Shown piece after piece: positions 8,044 through 15,783 of a DNA stretch of 64,000 nucleotides. How positions within the stretch are numbered: the stretch's first letter is position 1; the number at the start of each line of letters is the position of its first letter. Below the pieces are notes generated by a model, which saw only the letters and a list, made by a program, of their open reading frames with translations, ran no database searches and was not told the DNA's origin. The DNA is from Mycolicibacterium crocinum. GTDB taxonomy: Bacteria > Actinomycetota > Actinomycetes > Mycobacteriales > Mycobacteriaceae. Location of the stretch: NCBI RefSeq assembly GCF_022370635.2, contig NZ_CP092362.2:496001-560000 (forward strand). Direction: 5' to 3'. A program made the translations under genes and the position numbers.

Positions 8044-10011
8044 TCACCCGGCGGTGTTGCCGAGCACCGCCCGGATCTCCTCGGCGCTCGTCGCGTCGCG
8101 AAGCCGGGCAACCTGCTCGGAGTTCAGGAACACCCCGGCGATCTTGGTCAGCAACGCCATGTGGTCCTTTCCGGCACCGGCGATGCCGACGACGAACTCG
8201 GCCGGCTTGCCGTTCCAGTCGATCGGTTCGGCGTAGCGCACGAACGAGATTCCCGTGCGCCGGATGGAATCCTTGGCCTCGTTGGTGCCGTGCGGGATCG
8301 CCAGGCCGTTACCCATGTAAGTGGACACCGATGCTTCCCGCTCGTGCATCGCATGGACATAGGACGGTTCGACGGCGCCGCAGGCCACCAGCAACCGGCC
8401 CGCTTCACTGATCGCGCCGTCGCGGGTGGTCGCGGTACCGGCAAGCACGATCGATTCGACCGTCAGCACGTCGTGGGCCGGTGCCTCGGCGGTCGGTTCC
8501 TCGGCAGCAGGGGTGCCGGCGCCGGCGCCGTTGACCGAGCCCAGCAGGTCCACGATCTCGTCGTACTGCGGGGCGTTCATGAAGTTCTCGACCGACACAT
8601 GGGTGGCCGACGGTGTCTTCTGCCGGGCACGATCGGTCAGATCCTGGTGCGTCACCACAAGCCCGTAATCATCGGTGAGATTCGAGATCGCCTGATTGGT
8701 CACCGTGACGTCGGTGAACCCCGCACCCTGAATCTTCTTGCGCAATACCGACGCACCCATTGCCGACGATCCCATGCCGGCGTCGCAGGCGAACACGATC
8801 TTGGTGATCGGACCGCGACCGGCAGACCCCACGAGTGCCGCCGACACGCTGGACTTCTTGCCCTTGAGCGCCTCCATGCCCGCGGTCGCGGCGGCCAGGT
8901 CTCCGTCGTCATCCGAGCGGTCGGTCTTGAGTAATAGCGAGGCAACGGCGAAAGAGACTGCGGCGGCGCCGAATACCGAGAGTGTGACGCCGAGGAAGCT
9001 GCCGGTGGCGGTCTGGGCGTAGACGGCGATGATCGAACCGGGTGCGGCCGGAGCCCGCAGACCGGAGCCGAACAGCACGTTGATGAAGATGCCGGTCATG
9101 CCGCCGAGGATGGTCGCCGCGATCAACTTCGGCTTCATCAGAACGTACGGGAAGTAGATCTCGTGGATCCCGCCGAAGAATTGGATGATCGCCGCGCCGG
9201 GTGCCGACGCTTTCGCGGCACCGCGGCCGAATGCCATGAACGCCAGCAGGATTCCCAACCCGGGGCCGGGATTCGCCTCCAGCAGGAACAACACGGACTT
9301 CCCGGTTTGCAAGGCCTGGGTGGTGCCCAGCGGCGTCAACACCCCGTGGTTGATTGCGTTGTTGAGGAACAGCACCTTGGCCGGCTCGATGAAGATTGAT
9401 GTGAGCGGCAGCAGATCGTGAGCGACAAGGAAATCCACGACCTTGCCTGCGCCGTGGCTGAAGCCTGACACGATCGGCCCGATTCCGAAGAATCCGAAGG
9501 TGGCCAGGATCAGCCCAACGATGCCGGCCGAGAAATTGTCGATGAGCATCTCGAAGCCGGGACGGACCTTGCCGTCCCAGATGGCGTCGACCTTCTTCAT
9601 CACCCAACCGCCGAGCGGCCCCATGATCATCGCGCCGAGGAACATCGGGATGTCGGTGCCCGCAATCACGCCCATGGTTGCGATCGCGCCGACCACGCCA
9701 CCCCGGATTCCGTACACCATCCGGCCGCCGGTGGCTCCGATCAGGATCGGCAACAGGTAAGTGATCATCGGCGCGACGATGCCGCCGTCGGCGAAGTCAC
9801 CCCAGCCGCCGATCTTGGCTACCCAGCCGCTTGGGTCACGCAGGCCGGGGAAAATGCCGGTCAGCCAGCCGGCCTTGATGAACAGCGCGGTGATCAGGCC
9901 CCAGGCGATGAAGGCACCAATATTGGGCATCACCATGTTCGACAGCGACGTACCCAGCTTCTGAACATGAACTCGCGCGCCGGTCCGCGGTTTCGTCTCG
10001 GTGGTAGACAA
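8044..10011 (-). CDS. mtlA: PTS mannitol-type permease EIICBA
   Basis: The 655-residue protein has the complete order EIIC-EIIB-EIIA of mannitol permeases. EIIC (about 1-350) is membrane-embedded, with NNAINHGVLTPLG and the substrate-site GGIHEIYFPYV. EIIB (about 400-490) has the phosphorylated Cys in ACDAGMGSSAMGA. EIIA (about 515-650) has the phosphorylated His in LAIPHGTNEAKDS. It imports and phosphorylates a hexitol, most probably mannitol, using phosphate from HPr. No HPr or enzyme I gene lies in the window, so they must be encoded elsewhere. No MtlD-type mannitol-1-phosphate dehydrogenase is adjacent; the divergent zinc dehydrogenase may take that step. Sugar PTS permeases occur in some fast-growing mycobacteria and are absent from M. 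tuberculosis. Confidence 0.9.
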   Translation of the reverse strand: MSTTETKPRTGARVHVQKLGTSLSNMVMPNIGAFIAWGLITALFIKAGWLTGIFPGLRDPSGWVAKIGGWGDFADGGIVAPMITYLLPILIGATGGRMVYGIRGGVVGAIATMGVIAGTDIPMFLGAMIMGPLGGWVMKKVDAIWDGKVRPGFEMLIDNFSAGIVGLILATFGFFGIGPIVSGFSHGAGKVVDFLVAHDLLPLTSIFIEPAKVLFLNNAINHGVLTPLGTTQALQTGKSVLFLLEANPGPGLGILLAFMAFGRGAAKASAPGAAIIQFFGGIHEIYFPYVLMKPKLIAATILGGMTGIFINVLFGSGLRAPAAPGSIIAVYAQTATGSFLGVTLSVFGAAAVSFAVASLLLKTDRSDDDGDLAAATAGMEALKGKKSSVSAALVGSAGRGPITKIVFACDAGMGSSAMGASVLRKKIQGAGFTDVTVTNQAISNLTDDYGLVVTHQDLTDRARQKTPSATHVSVENFMNAPQYDEIVDLLGSVNGAGAGTPAAEEPTAEAPAHDVLTVESIVLAGTATTRDGAISEAGRLLVACGAVEPSYVHAMHEREASVSTYMGNGLAIPHGTNEAKDSIRRTGISFVRYAEPIDWNGKPAEFVVGIAGAGKDHMALLTKIAGVFLNSEQVARLRDATSAEEIRAVLGNTAG

Positions 10012-10180
10012 CTCAAGGCCTCCGATCGTGGGTGATGCCGATCACATCCGAATCCAGTAAAACCCACAACCGGGCATCAATGCAAGCAATCGGTCAGAAA
10101 CGGGCACAATCGGCTGTGGTTTTATGCCCGGATTACCGTTAGAGTGTGGGTCAGCTCACGCGAGAGGAAGGACGATCGCC
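10012..10180. promoter_or_regulatory. Divergent promoter/operator region of the PTS and dehydrogenase genes
   Basis: This 169-bp intergenic region is rich in repeats. CCGGGCAT at 10070-10077 is inverted at 10124-10131 (ATGCCCGG). CAATCGG is repeated directly at 10087-10093 and 10107-10113, exactly 20 bp or two helical turns apart, and ACCCACA/TGTGGGT arms flank the whole block. These are plausible sites for the DeoR-type repressor encoded downstream of the PTS gene. The assignment to DeoR is inference from position. Confidence 0.5.
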
Positions 10181-11239
10181 ATGAAAGCCCTGCGCTTCTA
10201 CGCTCCCGAGGATGTCCGGCTGGAGGACGTCCCGGAGCCCACCTGCGGACCCGACGAGGTCAAGATCCGGGTGCGCAACTGCTCGACGTGCGGCACCGAC
10301 GTCAAGATCTTCTACAACGGCCACCAGAACCTGACACCGCCGCGCACGATCGGCCACGAGATCGCCGGCGAGATCGTGGAGGTCGGTGCCGAGGTCAACC
10401 AGACCTACGGCAGCGATTGGAAGACCGGCGACCGGGTGCAGGTGATCGCCGCGGTGCCGTGCGGGCACTGCCACGAATGCCGCAAGGGCTGGATGGCGGT
10501 ATGCCAGAACCAGACGTCGGTGGGTTACCAGTACGACGGCGGTTTCGCCGAATACATGATCGTGCCTAAGCAGGTTCTGGCCGTCGACGGTCTGAACCGG
10601 ATCCCGGACAACGTCGGCTTCGACGAGGCGTCAGCCGCCGAGCCCTTCGCGTGTGCCATCAACGCGCAGGAACTGCTGGGCATCGAGGAGGGTGACACCG
10701 TGGTCGTGTTCGGGGCGGGCCCGATCGGCTGCATGCACATCCGGATCGCCCGTGGCGTGCACAAGTGCGGTCCGGTCTACCTCGTCGACGTCAACGACAG
10801 CAGGCTGAAGATGTCCGCGGACGCCGTCGATCCCGACGAGGTCATCAATGCGGCCGATGTCGACGTCGTCGAGAAGGTCATGGAGCTGACCGGCGGCCGT
10901 GGCGCTGACGTGATCATCACCGCCACGGCGGCCAACATCACCCAGGAGCAGGCCATCGCAATGGCCGCGCGCAACGGCCGCATCTCTTTCTTCGGCGGTC
11001 TGCCCAAGACGAATCCGACGATCACCTGCGACTCCAATGTCGTGCATTACCGGCAGCTGCACATCCACGGCGCCAACGGCTCGGCACCAGAGCACAACAA
11101 GCGCGCGCTGGAATACATCTCGACCGGTCAGGTGCCCGTCAAAGACCTGATCACCCGCCACATTTCGCTCGACAACGTGCTTGACGCCTTCGGCATCGTC
11201 AAAAGCGGCGAGGCCATCAAGGTCACCGTCGAGCCGTAA
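10181..11239 (+). CDS. Zinc-dependent polyol/polyol-phosphate dehydrogenase (MDR family)
   Basis: A 352-residue medium-chain dehydrogenase. The catalytic zinc site is NCSTCGTD near residue 35 and GHE near residue 60. The structural zinc loop is CGHCHECRKGWMAVC (spacing 2-2-7), and the Rossmann motif is GAGPIG near residue 177. It is most like sorbitol dehydrogenase, threonine dehydrogenase and galactitol-1-phosphate dehydrogenase. ATG 10181 has GAGGAAGG about 10 bp upstream, which rules out the longer reading from 10124. Divergent from a hexitol PTS with a DeoR repressor, it probably oxidises the incoming hexitol phosphate to a ketose phosphate, replacing the usual MtlD. Substrate assignment is inference. 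Confidence 0.8.
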   Translation: MKALRFYAPEDVRLEDVPEPTCGPDEVKIRVRNCSTCGTDVKIFYNGHQNLTPPRTIGHEIAGEIVEVGAEVNQTYGSDWKTGDRVQVIAAVPCGHCHECRKGWMAVCQNQTSVGYQYDGGFAEYMIVPKQVLAVDGLNRIPDNVGFDEASAAEPFACAINAQELLGIEEGDTVVVFGAGPIGCMHIRIARGVHKCGPVYLVDVNDSRLKMSADAVDPDEVINAADVDVVEKVMELTGGRGADVIITATAANITQEQAIAMAARNGRISFFGGLPKTNPTITCDSNVVHYRQLHIHGANGSAPEHNKRALEYISTGQVPVKDLITRHISLDNVLDAFGIVKSGEAIKVTVEP

Positions 11240-11329
11240 CCCATCTCACCGGCGTCTTCAGACCGGCGGGGTTTCATCCGCGCTCTTCGTGGAACGTAGT
11301 AGGGGTACGCACGCCTACGAGGGGACCGG

Positions 11330-11884
11330 ATGAACAACAAAGCTGAGCAGGCCCGTGAGGGCTTGATCGACTCGATCAAGGGCAAAGCCAAGGAAGTCGT
11401 CGGCGCCGTCACCGGCAATGACTCGCTGACCGCGGAAGGTCAGCTCGAGCAGGTTGGCGCCAAGCAGCGCAAAGAAGCCAACGCCGAAAAGGCGATCGCC
11501 GACGCCGAGGCGGCCGAAGCCAGAGAACAGAAGTCCGAGGCCACCGCGGAAGCCGCACAGGCCCGCGCCGAGGTGACCGCTCGGGCTGCAACTGCCGAAC
11601 AGGCCATCGGCAACGAGGCGGCCGCCCAGAAGCGCGCTGCTGAGCAGGATGCCAGCCAGTTGGCCGCCGCCGCGTCGGCACAGGCGGAACAGGACGCCCA
11701 GCGCCAGGCCACCGGTGCCGAGGCGCGGGCACGGCTGGAATCCGAGCAGGCCAACGAGAAGGTCGAGGCCGCTGTCGAAGATCACCAGGATGCGGTGCGC
11801 GACGCCGCTGCGGCCAGGGCGGAAGCCGATCGGCTCAGAAGCGAAGCCGACGAGCTGACCAGAGACGCGGATTTGCCTGAGTGA
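11330..11884 (+). CDS. CsbD-domain stress protein with long Ala/Glu coiled coil
   Basis: The first 40 residues of this 184-residue protein carry a CsbD-like motif (IKGKAKEVVGAVTGNDSLTAEG). The remaining residues are an almost uninterrupted Ala/Glu/Gln/Arg-rich helix predicted to form a coiled coil. There is no signal peptide or membrane segment. CsbD proteins in other bacteria are abundant general-stress proteins of unknown biochemistry. It lies 28 bp before another coiled-coil protein gene, and the two are likely co-transcribed. ATG 11330 follows a purine stretch (GAGGGGA). A GGGTA at 11303-11307 resembles a SigF -10 element, but no well-spaced -35 is visible. Confidence 0.75.
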   Translation: MNNKAEQAREGLIDSIKGKAKEVVGAVTGNDSLTAEGQLEQVGAKQRKEANAEKAIADAEAAEAREQKSEATAEAAQARAEVTARAATAEQAIGNEAAAQKRAAEQDASQLAAAASAQAEQDAQRQATGAEARARLESEQANEKVEAAVEDHQDAVRDAAAARAEADRLRSEADELTRDADLPE

Positions 11885-11912
11885 CAACGACTATCGGACA
11901 AAGAGGAATGCA

Positions 11913-12602
11913 ATGAAAATCTCCGACGTGCCCTTCGCCATTCTGCGACTGCAGTATCGCGCGGCCCGAGTGCCCCTCCAGATCGTGGAGGAGCAGGTGG
12001 TCGCCCGCCTGGACAACGAGTCGCCGGCGCGTCTCGTCTACGAGCGTTCCCTGGGAGCGTTGGATGTAACGGTCGGCAATTTGCTGGGTGATCCCAAGAT
12101 CGCTGAGCGGGGTGCGGCGCTGGCCGAACGCAGTGAGGCACTGCGCCTTGCGGCCGAACTCGATGCCGAGGCCGGGGCCGAAGTGCGCGACGCCGGCCAG
12201 GAGTTCAAGGCTCGTCGGGAAGAGGCCAACCAGCAGCGCCAAAACGCCCAAGAGACAAAGCAGAAAACCATGCAGGAGTCTCGGCAGCAAGCCGAGGAGC
12301 GCAAGCGGTCGGCCGCCAAGAATGCGGCAGACCGAGTGTCAGCTGTCAAGGAGCGGGTCGACAAGTCGGCAGCTCAGCGCACCGCCGCGGTCGAGAACGC
12401 GAAGCAGACCGAGCAGGCCAGCATCGGCGCCGCCGAGAAGACGGTGACCAAGGCGGCGCAGGCGAAACTCGAAGACGCACAAGACCGGCGCAGCGAAGCC
12501 GCGTCCATCCGCAACGACGCCGACCGGGTGAACAAACTGGCCGACGTCGAGAAGGAGAAGCGTCAGGAAGCACGGGCTGCCGAGAAGAACGGATCGAGCT
12601 AG
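11913..12602 (+). CDS. Coiled-coil protein of unknown function, paired with the CsbD gene
   Basis: The 229 residues start with a short conserved region (MKISDVPFAILRLQYRAARVPLQIVEEQVVAR, about 60-80 residues to LLGDPKIAERG). The rest is about 140 residues of charged Glu/Lys/Arg/Ala coiled coil. It is predicted cytoplasmic, with no membrane segment. Relatives in mycobacteria are sometimes labelled IF2-like because of the repetitive charged helix, but no translation-factor GTPase domain exists here. The ribosome site AAGAGGA about 8 bp before ATG 11913 is good. Partner of the preceding CsbD-domain gene; function unknown. Confidence 0.7.
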   Translation: MKISDVPFAILRLQYRAARVPLQIVEEQVVARLDNESPARLVYERSLGALDVTVGNLLGDPKIAERGAALAERSEALRLAAELDAEAGAEVRDAGQEFKARREEANQQRQNAQETKQKTMQESRQQAEERKRSAAKNAADRVSAVKERVDKSAAQRTAAVENAKQTEQASIGAAEKTVTKAAQAKLEDAQDRRSEAASIRNDADRVNKLADVEKEKRQEARAAEKNGSS

Positions 12603-12610
12603 CCAGCTTT

Positions 12611-12650
12611 GAATACCTCACCGCCGTGAACAATCGGCGGTGAGGTATTC
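12611..12650. terminator. Perfect 16-bp hairpin terminator after the coiled-coil gene
   Basis: Arms at 12611-12626 and 12635-12650 are perfect inverted repeats (GAATACCTCACCGCCG and its complement) with an 8-base loop, starting 8 bp after the stop. There is no clear U-tract, as is common for mycobacterial terminators. Confidence 0.75.
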
Positions 12651-12711
12651 GTAGCATCGGCGCGACCGCTCGACAACGGGCAGGCAATTGCGGGGGCTTT
12701 TCCTAGATTGC

Positions 12712-13080
12712 ATGGCAACGATTTACGAGCAGATCGGCGGGGCGGAAGCACTGGAGTCGGTCGTTGACGATTTCTACGACCGAGTTCTCGCAGACGCTGA
12801 ACTGGCCGGGTTCTTCGCCGGAACCAACATGTCGCGCTTGAAGGGCAAGCAGGTCGAATTCTTTGCGGCCGCGCTTGGTGGACCAGCGCCGTATTCCGGT
12901 GCTCCGATGAAGCAGGTTCACCAGGGACGCGGGATAACTCAGCATCACTTCGCCCTGGTGGCAGGACACCTGACCGACAGTTTGAACGCCGCGGGAGCAC
13001 CGGCCGACATCGTCGAGCAGATCACCGCGGCCATCGCGCCACTGGCCGAGGACATCGCCACCGCTCGTGCCACCGCGTGA
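12712..13080 (+). CDS. glbN: Group I truncated haemoglobin (trHbN)
   Basis: A 122-residue 2-on-2 globin. [24 protein letters not shown] carries the conserved N-terminal glycine motif and the distal B10 Tyr (of FYDRV). [16 protein letters not shown] covers the E helix, and [18 protein letters not shown] includes the proximal F8 His (of VHQGRG). In mycobacteria GlbN binds oxygen and detoxifies nitric oxide to nitrate. ATG 12712 is chosen as the conserved family start; an in-frame TTG at 12688 is less likely. It is monocistronic: a hairpin precedes it and an imperfect hairpin follows before the convergent aldehyde dehydrogenase gene. Confidence 0.92.
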   Translation: MATIYEQIGGAEALESVVDDFYDRVLADAELAGFFAGTNMSRLKGKQVEFFAAALGGPAPYSGAPMKQVHQGRGITQHHFALVAGHLTDSLNAAGAPADIVEQITAAIAPLAEDIATARATA

Positions 13081-13082
13081 AT

Positions 13083-13146
13083 GCGTTGATTGAGTAGCAG
13101 CGACGAGAAATCGCCGGATTTTCCGACCTCAGCGCTCACTCAACGC
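13083..13146. terminator. Imperfect inverted repeat between glbN and the convergent dehydrogenase gene
   Basis: GCGTTGATTGAGT (13083-13095) pairs imperfectly with GCTCACTCAACGC (13134-13146), enclosing about 38 bases with a smaller CGGATTTTCCG hairpin. It lies between two convergent stops, and the right arm overlaps the dehydrogenase stop codon. Probably a bidirectional terminator. Confidence 0.45.
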
Positions 13147-14585
13147 AGGTACACCGTCGTCGTGTGCGTGAAGAACTCCCTGGCGGCGGTGCCCTGCTCT
13201 TTGGGGCCCAGGCCGCTCTTCTTCGCCCCGCCGAACGGCACGTGTGGATCAGCGCCCGCGGATTCGGAGTTGATGTGCAGAACTCCGACGTCGACGTGCT
13301 GGATAGCGTGCAGGGCTCGGGTCAGGTCCTGGGTGAAAATGGCTGCCGACAAGCCGAATTCAGAGTCGTTGGCCAGGGCGAAGGCTTCGTCGGCATCAGC
13401 GGCTCGCCTCGCCGCCAAGACCGGACCGAACAGTTCTTCTGCCCAGATCTCGGCCGGTGCCGTCAACTCCAATACGGTGGGAGCGACGAAGAAGCCTTCG
13501 GCCAACAGCCCCTTGAAGTACGGCTCGCCACCGGTGAGTACCTCGGCGTCCTGCGCCATCGCGGTACCGATGCCGGCGTAGATGTTCCGCTGCGCTGCGC
13601 CGGTGATGACCGGACCCATCTGCGTCGTGTCCTCGGTCGGATCGCCGACCGCCAGCGCGCTGGCCCGGGCGGCGAGTTCGTCGAGGAATCGATCAGCAAT
13701 ACCCTCGGTGACGATCAAGCGTGAAGTGGCCGTGCACTTTTGGCCGGTCGAACGGAACGCCCCCAGCATCACCTGATCGAGCGCCAGCTCGATATCGGCG
13801 TCGTCGAGGACGACGGCTGCATTCTTCCCGCCCATCTCGGCCTGAACCGGCACGCCGCGCGCCGCGGCGGAGGCGGCGATGCGCCGACCCACGGCAGTCG
13901 AGCCGGTGAAGCTGATCGCGGCGATGTCGGGGTGCTCGACCAACGCCTCGCCGATCGGTGAATCACCGATCACCAGATTGAGCACACCCGGCGGAAGGCC
14001 GGCGGATGTCAGCGCTTCCGCGAGTCGGATCGCCAGCAGCGGAACAGTGGTCGCCGGTTTCCACACCACGGTGTTGCCGTAAACCAGCGCAGGCGCGATC
14101 TTCCATGCCGGGATCGCGATGGGGAAGTTGAACGGGGTGATGACCGCGACGACGCCAATCGGCTTGCGGGTCACCAGGATCTGTTCACCCGCGCGGGGCG
14201 AGGCGAAGATCTCACCGGCCTGGCGGTCGCCCTCGTTGCCGTAGTAGCGCAGGATCTGTGCGGCCCGCCGAACTTCGCCGACACCTTCGGCCTTGGTCTT
14301 GCCCTCTTCGATGGCCAGCTCCAGACCCCACGCCTCGGCGTGGCGCTCGACCACTGCTGCGGCCTCGAGCAAGACGGCGCCACGCTGGTGGATCGGGATG
14401 CCGGCCCAGCTCTTGAGTGCCTCGCCTGCTGCCGCGACGGCGCTGTCGACGTCTGCTGCCGTCGCGCAACCACCCTCGGCGACAACCACACTCGGCCGAG
14501 CGGGGTTGACGCTGCTGATCTGGTCTCCGCTGCCTGAGCGCCACTCACCGGCGATCAGATGCCGCAGCTCTGTCGTATCGGTCAA
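13140..14585 (-). CDS. NAD(P)-dependent aldehyde dehydrogenase (semialdehyde dehydrogenase type)
   Basis: A full-length ALDH of 481 residues. TPFNFP is the oxyanion Asn motif near residue 150, and FTGSTAVGRRI is the cofactor loop. EMGGKN carries the general-base Glu, STGQKCTATSR carries the nucleophilic Cys near residue 283, and EELFGPVL is also present. It resembles ketoglutarate-semialdehyde and related small-dicarboxylic-semialdehyde dehydrogenases, which fits the glutarate/GABA theme of the operon. The predicted start is TTG 14585, one base after the stop of the acyl-CoA dehydrogenase gene, so translation is probably coupled. It is the last gene of a three-gene operon led by gabD. The precise substrate is uncertain. 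Confidence 0.8.
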   Translation of the reverse strand: MTDTTELRHLIAGEWRSGSGDQISSVNPARPSVVVAEGGCATAADVDSAVAAAGEALKSWAGIPIHQRGAVLLEAAAVVERHAEAWGLELAIEEGKTKAEGVGEVRRAAQILRYYGNEGDRQAGEIFASPRAGEQILVTRKPIGVVAVITPFNFPIAIPAWKIAPALVYGNTVVWKPATTVPLLAIRLAEALTSAGLPPGVLNLVIGDSPIGEALVEHPDIAAISFTGSTAVGRRIAASAAARGVPVQAEMGGKNAAVVLDDADIELALDQVMLGAFRSTGQKCTATSRLIVTEGIADRFLDELAARASALAVGDPTEDTTQMGPVITGAAQRNIYAGIGTAMAQDAEVLTGGEPYFKGLLAEGFFVAPTVLELTAPAEIWAEELFGPVLAARRAADADEAFALANDSEFGLSAAIFTQDLTRALHAIQHVDVGVLHINSESAGADPHVPFGGAKKSGLGPKEQGTAAREFFTHTTTVYLR

Positions 14586-14586
14586 C

Positions 14587-15780
14587 TCAGCGGAACGCTG
14601 CCTGACCGGTCAGAGCACGCCCGATCGACAGCAGGTGCATCTCGGAGGTGCCCTCGTAAGTCAGCACGGACTCGAGATTGTTCGCATGCCGCAGCGGTGA
14701 GTACTCCAGCGTGATCCCGCTGCCCCCCAACAGGGTTCGGCACTCACGGGCGATCGCCAGTGCCTCGCGAACATTGTTGAGCTTGCCCAGGCTGATCTGC
14801 TCGGGCCGCACACCCTCGGCGTCCTTCATCCGGCCGAGGTGAACCGCCAACAGCATGCCCTTGCCCAGCTCGAGGGTCATGTTGGCCAACTTCTCCTGGG
14901 ACAGCTGGAAACTGGACAGCGGCCGGTCGAACACCTCGCGTTCGCGCGCATAGGCGATCGCGGTCTCCAGGCTGTCGCGCGCCGCTCCCAGTGCGCCGAA
15001 CACGATCCCGAAGCGCGCCTCATTGAGGCACGACAGCGGCGCACCCAAACTGGTCGCCTCCGGCAGCTGTGCGGACGCCGGCAGCCGCACGCCCTCGAGC
15101 ACCAGCTCGGAGGTCACCGAGGCTCGTAGCGACAGCTTCTTGTGGATGACGTTGGCGGTGAACCCGGGGGTGTCGGTCGGCACCAGGAAACCGCGGACGC
15201 CGTCGTCGGTCTGCGCCCAGACGGTGGCGACGTCGGCGAGATTGCCGTTGGTGATCCACATCTTGGTGCCGTCGAGCACCCAGTCGCTACCGTCGCGCCG
15301 CGCGCGCGTGCGCATCCCGGCCGGGTTGGAGCCGAAGTCCGGCTCGGTCAGCCCGAAGCAGCCGATGGCCTCACCGGTAGCCAGCCGGGGCAGCCACTCG
15401 TTCTTCTGCTCATCGGAGCCGTAGCGGTAGATGGAGAACATCGACAGCGAGCCCTGCACCGAGACGAAACTCCGGAAGCCGCTGTCGCCGGCCTCGAGTT
15501 CCATACAGGCCAGCCCGTAGCTGACGGCGTTGGTGCCCGCACAGCCATAACCCTGCAGGTGCATGCCCATCAACCCGAGCTCGCCGAACTCCTTGGCGAG
15601 TTCTTTTGGCAGCGTGGCCGATTCGAACCAGTCCTCGATGTTCGGCCGAAGCCGGGTGTCGACGAACTTGCGCACGGTGGCGGCGATGTCGCGTTCGTCG
15701 GAGTCGAGCAGACGATCCGTGCCGAACAGCTCCAGCGGAGTGTAGATGTCCTTCTTGGCTGGGGCAGTCGTGGTGCTCAT
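14587..15780 (-). CDS. Acyl-CoA dehydrogenase, glutaryl-CoA dehydrogenase type
   Basis: The 397-residue flavoprotein has glutaryl-CoA dehydrogenase features: RPNIEDWFES near the N-terminus, GCFGLTEPDFGSNPAGM, WITNG and the catalytic Glu in LTYEGTSEMH near residue 377. Such enzymes oxidise and decarboxylate glutaryl-CoA to crotonyl-CoA, passing electrons to ETF. It sits 3 bp after gabD and 1 bp before a semialdehyde dehydrogenase gene. The three together suggest breakdown of lysine or 5-aminovalerate via glutarate semialdehyde to glutaryl-CoA; the CoA ligase or transferase is not in the window. In M. tuberculosis the closest annotated relative I can name is FadE7 (Rv0400c), from memory rather than a search. 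Confidence 0.8.
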   Translation of the reverse strand: MSTTTAPAKKDIYTPLELFGTDRLLDSDERDIAATVRKFVDTRLRPNIEDWFESATLPKELAKEFGELGLMGMHLQGYGCAGTNAVSYGLACMELEAGDSGFRSFVSVQGSLSMFSIYRYGSDEQKNEWLPRLATGEAIGCFGLTEPDFGSNPAGMRTRARRDGSDWVLDGTKMWITNGNLADVATVWAQTDDGVRGFLVPTDTPGFTANVIHKKLSLRASVTSELVLEGVRLPASAQLPEATSLGAPLSCLNEARFGIVFGALGAARDSLETAIAYAREREVFDRPLSSFQLSQEKLANMTLELGKGMLLAVHLGRMKDAEGVRPEQISLGKLNNVREALAIARECRTLLGGSGITLEYSPLRHANNLESVLTYEGTSEMHLLSIGRALTGQAAFR

Positions 15781-15783
15781 GGG

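Noticed and set aside
11265..11310. SigF promoter before the CsbD-domain gene
   Set aside because: GGTTT (11270-11274) and GGGTA (11303-11307) are both present but 28 bp apart, too far for the usual spacing of about 16 bp; only the -10-like element is noted.
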